Of a stretch of 64,000 nt of DNA, positions 8,762 through 17,087 are shown in pieces. Numbering within the stretch: position 1 is the first letter of the stretch; each line of letters begins with the position of its first letter. The stretch comes from Hyphomicrobiales bacterium (GTDB lineage Bacteria; Pseudomonadota; Alphaproteobacteria; Rhizobiales; Rhizobiaceae). The stretch covers positions 1 through 64,000 of the forward strand of contig UCJH01000053.1 of the NCBI GenBank assembly GCA_900472785.1, given 5' to 3'. The notes under the pieces are model-generated. The model made no database searches, was not told where the DNA came from, and saw only the letters and a list, made by a program, of their open reading frames with translations. Made by a program: the position numbers and the translations under genes.

Positions 8762-9851
8762 GAACGATCTCCACATGCGTGCGCAGAATCAGGTCCAGCC
8801 GGGCTGCAGCCGTCGCCAGATCCCGCTCCTCGGCGACGAACCGTCGTGCTTCCCGCGCCATCCGTTGCCGCTCGGGCTCGTTCAGCAGCAAGCGGCGGAT
8901 CGCGTTGGCATAGGCACCGATATCCCCCGCGGGCGTCAAAAGCCCCGTCCCGTCGTGCACAACGACTTCCGGCACGCCGGCGGTCTGCTGGGCGATCACC
9001 GGAAGACCTGCCGCCTGCGCTTCGAGATAGGCAAGCCCATAGGCCTCGCCGCATCCGGGCCAGACATAGACTGCGCCGCGCGACAGAACTTGACCGATAT
9101 CGGCCGCCCCTTGTTCGCCATGCCATTCGATTCGATCCCGCGGAAAATCGGAGAACAGGGCCTCCACCTCCGCACGGCACGGTCCATCGCCAATCACCGA
9201 AAGCCGCCAAAAAATGTCCGGCAGCAGCCGAAGGGCGCTTGCGAGCATGCGATAGCTGTCCATCTTGTCGCCGGGGCGCATCATGGCGATCGCGATGAGA
9301 TGTCCAGGCTCGGCTTTCGGCTCTCTTTCAAGGAGTTCGGTCGCGTCGATGAAGGGAGGCAATATTGCCGTACGGGCGGCAGGCAGCGCTTCCAGGAGCC
9401 CTGCCTGATCGCGCCGGGTGAAGCAGATGTTGACGGCGGCCTTGTGGATCCCGCCCAGAACCGTTTGCTGGGCCGTTTTCCACGGCCCGATGTTGCGCCG
9501 GGGGGAATACGAGGCCTCCGCAGTCACATAGGCCACATCGAAACTGCGGGCGAGTGCCGGCCCGAGCAGGTCCGGAGCCTTGTAGTAGGGATGGTAGCAG
9601 AACCAGGCATCCGGCTTGCCCTCTTCCTGCCAGCGCTGCGCGATGCGCATCCGCTCCGCCTCAGCGGCCTTTTCCATTTCCAAAGCGTGCTCGGGGGACG
9701 GCACCTTGGAGAAGGTCCGCAGTTCGGAGATGACCTCGACCTCGTGGCCCGACCGGCGAAGAGCTGCAATGACAAGACGCGCCATCAGCCTGTCGCCGGA
9801 AGGAACAGGATGATGCGGAGACTTCAGCGGCGAATGGAACGCGATCTTCAT
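8751..9851 (-). CDS. Glycosyltransferase family 4
   Basis: This 366-residue GT-B glycosyltransferase has an N-terminal acceptor domain beginning MKIAFHSPLKSP. Its C-terminal donor domain shows IAIAMMRPGDKMDSYRML, VIGDGP and EAYGLAYLE, the EX7E motif of GT4 enzymes that binds the nucleotide sugar. The following GLPVIAQQTAGVPEVV is also typical. It is the first gene of a two-gene unit with the polysaccharide deacetylase. The pair suggests synthesis and deacetylation of an amino-sugar-containing glycan, though no substrate can be read. Confidence 0.88.
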   Translation of the reverse strand: MKIAFHSPLKSPHHPVPSGDRLMARLVIAALRRSGHEVEVISELRTFSKVPSPEHALEMEKAAEAERMRIAQRWQEEGKPDAWFCYHPYYKAPDLLGPALARSFDVAYVTAEASYSPRRNIGPWKTAQQTVLGGIHKAAVNICFTRRDQAGLLEALPAARTAILPPFIDATELLEREPKAEPGHLIAIAMMRPGDKMDSYRMLASALRLLPDIFWRLSVIGDGPCRAEVEALFSDFPRDRIEWHGEQGAADIGQVLSRGAVYVWPGCGEAYGLAYLEAQAAGLPVIAQQTAGVPEVVVHDGTGLLTPAGDIGAYANAIRRLLLNEPERQRMAREARRFVAEERDLATAAARLDLILRTHVEIVHEG

Positions 9852-9902
9852 GGAAGCGCAGTCTTAGGAGCCGTCGCCGGGCCGTGTCAATCGAGCGATC
9901 CT

Positions 9903-11228
9903 CTACAGATAGAAATCATATTCGACGGTGCTCGGGGCATGAAACAGCGCCTCGAATTCCCCCATGCGGTTGTCGCGGTAGAGTTCGAGGAAACGTTGCG
10001 GGATGTAGTCCTTCAGCACCGCTCCGCCGGTCATGCGATCCAGCGCCGAAATCAGGTTGCGCGGCAGGTCGCTGCCGTCACCCTCGGAGATACCCTCCGT
10101 CGGCGGCGTCGGCTGCCACTTTCCTTTGATGCCGGCGTGCATGCCGGCGAGGATGGCCGCGACGACAAGATGCGGACTGGCATCGGCTCCCGCGACACGA
10201 TGCTCGATGCGGCGCGACTTGTCGGACCCGGTCGGCACGCGGAAGGCCACCGAGCGGTTGTTGTAGCCCCAGCTCGTATCCATCGGCACGAACATTTTCG
10301 GCTTCAACCGCCGGAAGCTCGAGAAATTCGGTGCATAGAAGGCCATGGTCTCGGCCAGCGTCCGCTGCAGCCCGGCGACCGCCGGCTCCAGAAGCCCGTC
10401 TTCGCCCGACATGCGGTTCCGGCCGTCCTTGTCGACAAGGCTGACATGGACGTGCATGCCGCTGCCGGGCTGCTCGACGAACGGCTTTGCCATGAACGTC
10501 GCGTCATCGCCCCGCGCACGCGCCACGCCGCGCACAATGCGTCGCAACAGCACCGCCTGATCGGCAGCCAGAACTGGATCGGGACCATGCTCGAGATTGA
10601 TCTCGAACTGGGCGATGCCATATTCGGAAATCGCCGTGCCGACCGGAACGCCCTGCGCCTCGGATGCTGCTGCAATGTCGGCGATGAATTCGGCATAGTC
10701 CTCGACAAGCGAAAGACTGAAGTTTTCCTCCGTGCGCGGCGGCGCGCCGGTGCGCGCCAGATTGGCCGGCGCCACTCCGCCATCGGCCGTTCGCCGCGCA
10801 GCCGTCAGGTAGAATTCGAGCTCGCAGGCAACGACCGGAAAAAGTCCGTCGGCATTCAGCCGATCGACCACATCCTGCAGGATCTTGCGCGGATCGTACC
10901 AGAAGCGCTCGCCGGTCACGGCATGCCGCAGGTCGAGCAGGCATTGCTGCGTCGGCACCTTGGCCCACGGCACCGGAACAAGATCGCCGATCACCCGTGC
11001 GTTTGCGTCCGGATCGCCATCATAGCCGCCAATGCCTTCCGGCGTCGGGTTGACGCCACGCGCATCGAACAGAAGCGCGCAGGCCGACATGTTGAGGCCG
11101 TCGCGCAGCAGTCGCGCGCTGTCGCGGGCGGGCTCGCGCTTGCCGTAGAGCTGGCCGGAAATGCCGATGGCGAAGGCATCGATATATCCCTGTCCTGTCG
11201 CCTTGCCGCCCGAACCGTTCATCGTCAT
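9903..11228 (-). CDS. Glutamine synthetase-family ligase, gamma-glutamylputrescine synthetase-like
   Basis: 441 residues with the glutamine-synthetase catalytic domain: ELEFY for metal binding, GSGMHVHVSL for the His-containing ATP/glutamate site, and RRIEHRVAGADASPH with the conserved arginines. The N-terminal third is short, as in PuuA/GlnA-like enzymes that glutamylate amines rather than ammonia. Gamma-glutamylation of putrescine or another amine is the likely role. Its ATG overlaps the stop of the upstream aminotransferase (ATGA), giving a two-gene operon. Start 11228 is used; an in-frame ATG lies at 11222. Confidence 0.82.
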   Translation of the reverse strand: MTMNGSGGKATGQGYIDAFAIGISGQLYGKREPARDSARLLRDGLNMSACALLFDARGVNPTPEGIGGYDGDPDANARVIGDLVPVPWAKVPTQQCLLDLRHAVTGERFWYDPRKILQDVVDRLNADGLFPVVACELEFYLTAARRTADGGVAPANLARTGAPPRTEENFSLSLVEDYAEFIADIAAASEAQGVPVGTAISEYGIAQFEINLEHGPDPVLAADQAVLLRRIVRGVARARGDDATFMAKPFVEQPGSGMHVHVSLVDKDGRNRMSGEDGLLEPAVAGLQRTLAETMAFYAPNFSSFRRLKPKMFVPMDTSWGYNNRSVAFRVPTGSDKSRRIEHRVAGADASPHLVVAAILAGMHAGIKGKWQPTPPTEGISEGDGSDLPRNLISALDRMTGGAVLKDYIPQRFLELYRDNRMGEFEALFHAPSTVEYDFYL

Positions 11229-12622
11229 GCAAGACCCCGTTCTTTCAGTTCCACCGCGGTACGATCGAGCACGTCACGGGCTGTCTTGATGATGAAATCC
11301 ACCTCGTCATGGCTGACGATGAACGGCGGTGCAAGCAGCATCGTGTCGCGGGTCGCCCGCATGATCAGGCCGCTTGCGAAGGAAATGTCGCGGCAGACGG
11401 TTCCCGCAGCACCGACCTTTGCAAAGGGTGCGCGGCTGGCCTTGTCGGGAGAAAGCTCCAGCGCGCCGATCAGCCCGACCATGCGCGCCTCGCCGACCAG
11501 CGGATGATCGCCAAGTTCGGCCCAACGTTTCTGCAGATAGGGGCCGACATCATCGCGGATACGCTCGATCAGCTTTTCGTTCTGGATGATGCGGATATTG
11601 GCGATGGCCGCCGCACAGCCGGCGGGATGGGCCGAGTTCGTATAGCCGTGGTTGAAATCGTCGCCGATGCTGTCGAGCACATCGGCCACCTTGTCGGAGA
11701 CTAGAACGCCGCCGATGGGCTGGTAGCCGGAGGAAACGGCCTTGGCAAATGCGATCAGGTCGGGCTCGAAACCGAAGGTCTGGCAGCCAAACCAGTTTCC
11801 CGTCCGGCCGAAGCCGCAGATGACCTCGTCGGAGATCAGAAGCATGCCGTACTGGTTGCAGATCCTCTGGATTTCCGGCCAATAGCTCTTCGGCGGGATG
11901 ATGACCCCGCCTGCCCCCTGCACCGGTTCCCCGATGAAGGCGGCAACCTTGCTGGCGCCGATCTCCAGGATTGCCGTTTCCAGCTGGCGGGCAACGCGAA
12001 GACCGAAGGCCTCCGGGTCCTCGTCGCCGCCTTCGCCGTACCAGTAGGGCTGGGCGATGTGATGGACGCCGGCGATTGGCAGGCCGCCCTGCGCATGCAT
12101 GTATTTCATGCCGCCAAGGCTGGCGCCGCCGATTGTCGAGCCGTGATAGCCGTTCCAGCGGCCGATGATGACCTGCCGCTCCGGCTCGCCCTTCGTCGCC
12201 CAATAGGTGCGGACCATACGGATGATCGTGTCGTTCGCCTCGGAGCCGGAGCTTGTGTAGAAGACGCGGTTGAACTGCGGCGGCGAAATCTCGGCCAGCA
12301 GTTCCGACAGCTCGATCGCCGGCATGTGCGAGGTCTTGAAGAAGGTATTGTAGTACGGCAGCTGGTGCAGCTGCCGGGTGATCGCCTTGATGATTTCCTT
12401 GCGATCATAACCGACGGCGACGTTCCACAGGCCCGACATACCATCGAGAATCCTGTTGCCATCAACGTCGTAGATATAGACGCCCTCGGCCCGGTCGATG
12501 ATGCGCGTGCCGATCTGGGCAAGCTCGTGATTGTCGGAAAAGGGATGAAAGTGATGCCGGGCATCGGTCTGCTGCAAAAGGCTGAGGGCCGGGGCTTGAG
12601 ACATTTTCGCGTTCTGGGCCAT
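11225..12622 (-). CDS. Class III aminotransferase, putrescine/diamine-pyruvate type
   Basis: A 465-residue PLP enzyme of fold type I. FYTSSGSEANDTI holds the cofactor phosphate, GYHGSTIGGASLGG is the substrate-side loop, LISDEVICGFGRTG carries the PLP-ring Asp, and LIAFAKAVSSGYQP holds the Schiff-base lysine. The overall pattern matches SpuC/putrescine-pyruvate aminotransferases. ATG 12622 has a good AAAGG ribosome site; an earlier ATG at 12652 is possible. It is co-transcribed with the glutamine-synthetase-like gene, so the pair probably degrades putrescine or a related amine. Confidence 0.85.
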   Translation of the reverse strand: MAQNAKMSQAPALSLLQQTDARHHFHPFSDNHELAQIGTRIIDRAEGVYIYDVDGNRILDGMSGLWNVAVGYDRKEIIKAITRQLHQLPYYNTFFKTSHMPAIELSELLAEISPPQFNRVFYTSSGSEANDTIIRMVRTYWATKGEPERQVIIGRWNGYHGSTIGGASLGGMKYMHAQGGLPIAGVHHIAQPYWYGEGGDEDPEAFGLRVARQLETAILEIGASKVAAFIGEPVQGAGGVIIPPKSYWPEIQRICNQYGMLLISDEVICGFGRTGNWFGCQTFGFEPDLIAFAKAVSSGYQPIGGVLVSDKVADVLDSIGDDFNHGYTNSAHPAGCAAAIANIRIIQNEKLIERIRDDVGPYLQKRWAELGDHPLVGEARMVGLIGALELSPDKASRAPFAKVGAAGTVCRDISFASGLIMRATRDTMLLAPPFIVSHDEVDFIIKTARDVLDRTAVELKERGLA

Positions 12623-12785
12623 GCATGCGCCTTTGCCGTTGGGATTGGTCATCGCTGCGGCGAACCGGACAGCGCGGGCGCACCCAGCCCACCCCGTCGA
12701 ATCCCCTGGCAAGCACACTATCCCCAGCGGGATATTTTACGCCAGCGCTGTTGGACACAAAGTTGCGCGATCAATGGGGTCGGCG

Positions 12786-13364
12786 TTAGAAAACGCTCCC
12801 GGACAGGAGAATCTCTTCGGCCTCCTCCCTGTCCATATTGAAAATCCTGTTGCCGATCTCGAAGGCGAAGCCATTGCGGGCAAAGGCCGACAGTTCCCTG
12901 ATTTTTCGCTTTTCATCGAGTTCCACGCGACGGAAAGGGCCGAAGCCCCGCTTGCGGGCAAAAACGACTGCGGCGACGAAATCGTTGCTTTCCTCCAGCG
13001 CCGCCTGCGCCGTCTCCCGCGCGATGCCTTTGACAGACAGCTTCTGTGCGATCGCCTTTTTCGACTTGCCGCTGCGCACGCCGGACCGCGTACGGACCTC
13101 CGCATAAGTCACGTCGTTCAATCCGCCGATCTCATAGGCAAAGGCGACGGCAGACTCAGCGACAGCCTTCAGCTGCTCGCCGCTGATATCCTCGAACTTC
13201 GTGCGCGCCTTTCGGGTGATGGCATCGAAAAGCTCACGCTCCGTCATCATACGTCGGCCGAGACGGTAGATCGTCGAATTTTTCGCCCAGGACAGCATGC
13301 GCTTTGTCGGAATGTCGGTCGAAGCGACATCGGCGGCGATATTCTGATCGTCATCCGGAAACAT
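12786..13364 (-). CDS. recX: RecX family regulatory protein
   Basis: A 192-residue helical protein with the three-repeat layout of RecX: a first repeat around MMTERELFDAITRKA, then LNDVTYAEVRTRSG, KSKKAIAQKL, and a last repeat with DFVAAVVFARKRGFGPF. RecX binds RecA filaments and limits recombinase activity. recA is not in this window, so recX is unlinked here, as is common in Alphaproteobacteria. The alphaproteobacterial version is longer than the E. coli protein (166 residues) and has a diverged N-terminus. Confidence 0.82.
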   Translation of the reverse strand: MFPDDDQNIAADVASTDIPTKRMLSWAKNSTIYRLGRRMMTERELFDAITRKARTKFEDISGEQLKAVAESAVAFAYEIGGLNDVTYAEVRTRSGVRSGKSKKAIAQKLSVKGIARETAQAALEESNDFVAAVVFARKRGFGPFRRVELDEKRKIRELSAFARNGFAFEIGNRIFNMDREEAEEILLSGSVF

Positions 13365-13540
13365 CAGCGCTGGGGGTCGAATCGGCTGGTATCTGGTCGC
13401 GAAACAAGTGGCCTATTCAAATTTTCATCCTCCATCCAATCTGCCGATAGGCGTTCATGGCATTCCAAGCAATCTATTTCATGGCGGAATTGCCCTGCAA
13501 CTGCCATTACGGCGGGAAATTTTGCTGGACGCCAGAAACG

Positions 13541-13700
13541 AAAAAAGCCTGCCGCGGGAGGAGGTGCGGCAGGCTTTCAATATCGAAGCAGCGACTGGGA
13601 GGAGGAGTGCCGCTGCTTATGCAAGCAGCCCTGGGAGGAGGAGTGGGCTGCAAGCGGTATCGAAGTTCAGCGGGAGGAGGTGCATCCCTTCGATAAGTAT
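13541..13700 (-). ncRNA. Four-hairpin anti-Shine-Dalgarno sRNA (alpha-r14/cuckoo-like)
   Basis: Read on the minus strand, four consecutive hairpins each present CCTCCTCCC (or ACTCCTCCTCCC) in the loop. Stem pairs are 13688-13695 with 13658-13665 (8 bp), 13645-13651 with 13625-13631 (7 bp), 13611-13618 with 13586-13593 (8 bp), and 13566-13575 with 13546-13555 (10 bp). The last is followed by six T (13541-13546) and acts as the terminator. The loops are complementary to GGAGG ribosome-binding sites. This is the signature of the rhizobial alpha-r14 (NfeR1-type) and related CUYCC-loop sRNAs, which repress translation of many transport mRNAs. The 5' end is estimated from the outermost stem; I found no convincing promoter match. 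Confidence 0.85.
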
Positions 13701-13814
13701 GACTATATATGATTCTTGCTTATTTCATAGGCATCCCTTTGCAGGGCAGGTATGCATGAAATGCAAAGCTAAATCGAGCTTTCCATCGACGCGAAAACAG
13801 CATCCGAAAAGCAA

Positions 13815-13840
13815 AACGCCCGCGGCAAGAGGCGGGCGTT
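13815..13840 (-). terminator. Rho-independent terminator of the DUF1127 gene
   Basis: A perfect 9-bp stem AACGCCCGC/GCGGGCGTT with an 8-nt loop lies 37 bp after the stop of the DUF1127 gene. On the minus strand it is followed by TTTTGCTTTT. Confidence 0.85.
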
Positions 13841-13876
13841 CCAGACTATTTTCACCGTTGGCCTTGCGGCCCGGAA

Positions 13877-14023
13877 TTAGCGGGCGATGGATGCGCGTGC
13901 TACCGAGCGGATGTCGGCGCGGTCGATGCCGAGGTCGCGCAGTTCGCGGGTCGACATGCGGTCGAGTTCGTTGACGGTCTGACGGAACTTGCGCCAGTTA
14001 TTGAAAGAGCGTGCTACGTTCAT
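13877..14023 (-). CDS. DUF1127 small protein
   Basis: 48 residues, mostly one DUF1127 domain: FNNWRKFRQTVNELDRMS followed by TRELRDLGIDRADI, the conserved family ending. The protein is basic, and short DUF1127 proteins of this type have been linked to RNA metabolism and stress in Alphaproteobacteria (for example CcaF1 of Rhodobacter). The start at 14023 has GAAAGGGG upstream. The gene ends in a strong terminator, and about 180 bp downstream on the same strand lies an sRNA with four anti-Shine-Dalgarno loops, an arrangement reported for related sRNA families. Confidence 0.85.
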   Translation of the reverse strand: MNVARSFNNWRKFRQTVNELDRMSTRELRDLGIDRADIRSVARASIAR

Positions 14024-14281
14024 GATGATCCCCTTTCGTGAGGTCTGTTGACGCCAGCAACCGCACTTGGCTCTGTCGTCGTTCGATGATGTGAATATAG
14101 CCGCCGACCCCACTCGCGAACAGCGCCAAGACCTCAGGGCACCTATGCATCAGGCGCAAGGGTTCATAGAATTTTACCACGATGCCCGGGGTGGAGCGCA
14201 TAGGTCTCGGCCATGCATGGCGCTTTGCGGCGCAGCAAAACCGCGTATAAGGCGTTGAAGGCAACAGGCAGGAGAGTGAAG

Positions 14282-14488
14282 ATGGAAACCGTCGAAATCG
14301 GAAGCCGCGGCGATTTCGCGCTCTGGACGATCCAGCGCGCCCAGGAAATTGTGACGTCCGAAGGTGCCGCCTTTGCCATGGCGGCGCGCGATATGAACGA
14401 GGAAGAATTGGCACAGACTGCGGCGGCGCTTGGCAAGGCGATCAGCGAGGCCATGATGGAAGTGTTCGACGGACTGATGTCTGATTAA
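14282..14488 (+). CDS. Small hypothetical protein
   Basis: 68 residues (METVEIGSRGDFALW...), acidic and largely helical with many Ala/Glu/Met. An AGGAGAG ribosome site precedes the ATG at a good distance, supporting this start over the longer reading from 14213. There is no recognisable domain and no membrane span. It is followed on the same strand by another small gene. Confidence 0.55.
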   Translation: METVEIGSRGDFALWTIQRAQEIVTSEGAAFAMAARDMNEEELAQTAAALGKAISEAMMEVFDGLMSD

Positions 14489-14634
14489 CAATCCCGGTCC
14501 CTTTATACACAGGCTATCCAGTGAAATGTCATCTATCCTTGATATCAGCGAGCTAAAAGCGACACATGCTTGAATAGAAAAGCGTGAACCCCATATGGAG
14601 ATCATGCTTTTGCTTTCTGTAAGGAAGGTTCGAC

Positions 14635-14901
14635 ATGGGATCGCTTAGCGACAATGCAATCGTCCAGGATCCGCGCAAGACCCTGACGCGCGGGCAGCAG
14701 GACGCCCTCAAGGCCATCGCTTTCTTTCGCAGCCAGAGAAAAACCGGCAGCCGCTGGCTGGTGGGCGACAAGAGGATTTCGCTGAAAATCGTCTCCGACC
14801 TGGAAAAGCTCGATCTCGTCGACGAAGCCACCATCCGCAGTCAGAGCGTGCTGACGCTGACGACAGCCGGAAATCTGGCAGCCGAACGGCTCAGCCAGTA
14901 G
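14635..14901 (+). CDS. Small hypothetical protein, possibly winged-helix-like
   Basis: 88 residues. The order LTRGQQDALKAIAFF, LVGDKRISLKIVSDLEKLDLV and a beta-like SVLTLTTAGNLAAERL resembles small winged-helix proteins with a C-terminal strand, but no family motif is certain. AAGGAAGG precedes the ATG at good spacing. It could be a DNA-binding protein; this is a fold impression only. Confidence 0.55.
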   Translation: MGSLSDNAIVQDPRKTLTRGQQDALKAIAFFRSQRKTGSRWLVGDKRISLKIVSDLEKLDLVDEATIRSQSVLTLTTAGNLAAERLSQ

Positions 14902-14923
14902 TCATATCAATCCCGCCCAGCAT

Positions 14924-14951
14924 AAAAACGGCCGCAGAAATTTGCGGCCGT
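14924..14951 (-). terminator. Terminator of the omega-aminotransferase gene
   Basis: A 9-bp stem ACGGCCGCA/TGCGGCCGT; read on the minus strand it is followed by five T. It lies 25 bp beyond the stop of the minus-strand aminotransferase. Confidence 0.75.
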
Positions 14952-14975
14952 CCTCTGTCATATCTTTCGCATCGC

Positions 14976-16310
14976 TCAGGCCGCGCGCTTCAGCGCGTCA
15001 CCGAGCATCGAGACAATCTCGCCGATCTGGCTCTTTTCGATGGTCAGCGGCGGCGAGAAGGCGATGATGTCGCCGGTGACGCGGATCAGAAGACCTTTTT
15101 CAAAGCAATCGACGAAAACATCATAGGCCCGCGCACCGATCGCACTGTCACGCGACGAAAGCTCGATGCCGGCGATCAGCCCGATCGTGCGGATATCAAT
15201 GACATGCGGCAGGCCCTTCAGCGAATGCATGGCGTCCGCCCATTCGTCCTGCAATTCGGCGGCGCGCGTCAGCAGCCCCTCGTCACGATAGATGTCCAGT
15301 GTCGCAATACCGGCGGCGCAGGCGGCCGGGTGGCCGGAATAGGTGTAGCCGTGGAAAAGCTCGATCTGCCCCTCCGGCCCATGCATCAGCGCATCGTGGA
15401 CCGCACGGCTGGCGAAGACCGCGCCCATCGGGATGACGCCATTGGTCAGCCCCTTGGCGGTCGTCACGATATCCGGGATCACGCCGAAATGATCGGTGGC
15501 GAAGGGTGATCCGAGGCGACCGAAGCCGGTGATGACTTCGTCGAAGATCAACAGGATGCCATGCTTGCTGCAGATCGCCCGCAGCCGCTCGAGATAGCCT
15601 TTCGGCGGAACGAGCACGCCTGTGGAACCGGCGACCGGCTCGACGATACAGGCGGCAATGGTTTCGGCGCCATGCAGCGCCACCATGCGCTCAAGATCAT
15701 CAGCCAACTCCGCACCATGCTCCGGCTGGCCTTTGACATAGGCATTGCGTGCGAGATCATGGGTGTGGCGCAGGTGATCGGCGGGAATCTGCGGGAAAAC
15801 GCGACGGTTGTTGACCAGACCGCCAACCGAAATGCCGCCGAAGCCGACACCGTGATAGCCGCGTTCGCGGCCGATCAGGCGCGTGCGGGTGCCCTGCCCG
15901 ATGGAACGCTGATAGGCAATGGCGATCTTCAAGGCTGTATCGACCGATTCGGAGCCGGAACCGGTGAAGAAGATGCGGTCCAGTTTTGCATCCGGTCCGC
16001 CGGGTGCGATCGCCGCCAGGCGCTCGGCAAAATCGAAGGCGACCGGATGCCCCATCTGGAAAGAGGGTGCATAATCCAGCTCCATGAGCTGACGCTCGAC
16101 GGCGGAGGCGATGCTGCGGCGTCCATGGCCGGCATTGACGCACCAGAGGCCGGCGGTGCCGTCCAGCACCTTGCGGCCATCCGTGGTGGTGTAATGCATG
16201 CCGTCGGCACTGGCCATCATGCGCGGCGCCGCCTTGAACTGGCGATTGGCGGTAAAGGGCATCCAGTAGCTGTCAAGGCTCGGTGCGTTCGGTTTTGAAT
16301 GGGCGTTCAT
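14976..16310 (-). CDS. Omega-amino acid (beta-alanine) pyruvate transaminase-like
   Basis: A 444-residue class III aminotransferase. Visible are YWMPFTANRQFKAAPRM, GTAGLWCVNAGHGR, FFTGSGSESVDTALK (PLP phosphate), ERGYHGVGFGGISVGG, LLIFDEVITGFGR (PLP-ring Asp) and IVTTAKGLTNGVIPMG (Schiff-base lysine). This combination is typical of beta-alanine:pyruvate transaminases. ATG 16310 is preceded by AAGGAG. The XRE-cupin regulator starts divergently 141 bp away and probably controls it. It may act after the polyamine enzymes at 9.9-12.6 kb, since beta-alanine is a product of spermidine and propanediamine breakdown. Confidence 0.86.
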   Translation of the reverse strand: MNAHSKPNAPSLDSYWMPFTANRQFKAAPRMMASADGMHYTTTDGRKVLDGTAGLWCVNAGHGRRSIASAVERQLMELDYAPSFQMGHPVAFDFAERLAAIAPGGPDAKLDRIFFTGSGSESVDTALKIAIAYQRSIGQGTRTRLIGRERGYHGVGFGGISVGGLVNNRRVFPQIPADHLRHTHDLARNAYVKGQPEHGAELADDLERMVALHGAETIAACIVEPVAGSTGVLVPPKGYLERLRAICSKHGILLIFDEVITGFGRLGSPFATDHFGVIPDIVTTAKGLTNGVIPMGAVFASRAVHDALMHGPEGQIELFHGYTYSGHPAACAAGIATLDIYRDEGLLTRAAELQDEWADAMHSLKGLPHVIDIRTIGLIAGIELSSRDSAIGARAYDVFVDCFEKGLLIRVTGDIIAFSPPLTIEKSQIGEIVSMLGDALKRAA

Positions 16311-16451
16311 CGGCGTCTCCTTCTGATAGCCTATAGCCGCCATGATTTGATGGAGCGAACAAGTCCTTTTCTGTTTCTCGCCAAGCAATTGAATTTACAG
16401 GTATGGTATGCATATGTTTGCGATATTTCGAACAACGGAAACGGATCGGGC

Positions 16452-17000
16452 ATGTCGGTCGACATCGGAAATCGTCTGCGCCATCTGCGCATGCTGCACA
16501 ACCTGTCCCAGCGCCAGCTCGCCAAGCGCACCGGCGTCACAAATTCGACGATCTCGCTGATCGAATCGAATGCCTCGAACCCATCCGTCGGCGCGCTGAA
16601 ACGCATTCTCGACGGCATCCCGATCGGCCTTGCGGAATTCTTCGCTTTCGAACCGGAAAAACCGCGCAAGGCATTCTATGCATCGGAGGAACTGACCGAA
16701 ATCGGCAAGGGCGCGATTTCCTATCGGCAGATCGGCGACAATCTCTTCGGTCGCAGCCTGCAGATCCTCAAGGAATGCTACCAGCCCGGCGCCGATACCG
16801 GCAAGGTTCCGCTGGTGCATGAAGGCGAAGAAGGCGGCATCGTGCTGTCCGGGCGGCTGGAGGTAACGGTGGACGACGAGCGCCGCATCCTCGGCCCGGG
16901 CGACGCCTACTATTTCGAGAGCCGCCGGCCGCACCGGTTCCGCTGCATCGGGCCGGTGCCCTGCGACGTCATCAGCGCCTGTACGCCGCCGACCTTCTAG
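16452..17000 (+). CDS. XRE-cupin transcriptional regulator, PuuR-like
   Basis: 182 residues: an XRE helix-turn-helix at about 8-62 (LRMLHNLSQRQLAKRTGVTNSTISLIE) followed by a cupin_2 sensor (VHEGEEGGIVLSGRLEVTVDDE, GDAYYFESRRPHRFR). This is the layout of PuuR and related regulators of putrescine and amine use. It is divergent from the omega-transaminase; the 141-bp gap contains a TATGCATA palindrome (16407-16414) that could be part of an operator, though I cannot confirm this. ATG 16452 starts just before the HTH, and longer readings add unrelated sequence. Confidence 0.85.
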   Translation: MSVDIGNRLRHLRMLHNLSQRQLAKRTGVTNSTISLIESNASNPSVGALKRILDGIPIGLAEFFAFEPEKPRKAFYASEELTEIGKGAISYRQIGDNLFGRSLQILKECYQPGADTGKVPLVHEGEEGGIVLSGRLEVTVDDERRILGPGDAYYFESRRPHRFRCIGPVPCDVISACTPPTF

Positions 17001-17087
17001 AGCATCGTTCCCGCAAAACGACACGATCTGTTTCATCCTCCGCGAAGGTATGGTTTGATGCCGCATCGAACACCAAGGAGATGCGCC

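Noticed and set aside
8499-11507. A 1002-codon plus-strand open frame
   Set aside because: It lies antisense to the GT4 and glutamine-synthetase-like genes, whose motifs are clear; the frame's residues show no family motif and it results from GC-rich antisense reading.
13541-13700. Tandem GGGAGGAGG repeats as a possible CRISPR array or direct repeat
   Set aside because: The repeats are short, unequal in spacing and lie in the loops of perfect stems, so they fit an anti-SD sRNA instead.
13408-13974. A 188-codon plus-strand open frame
   Set aside because: It runs antisense through the sRNA hairpins and the DUF1127 gene; its open state is an accident of composition.
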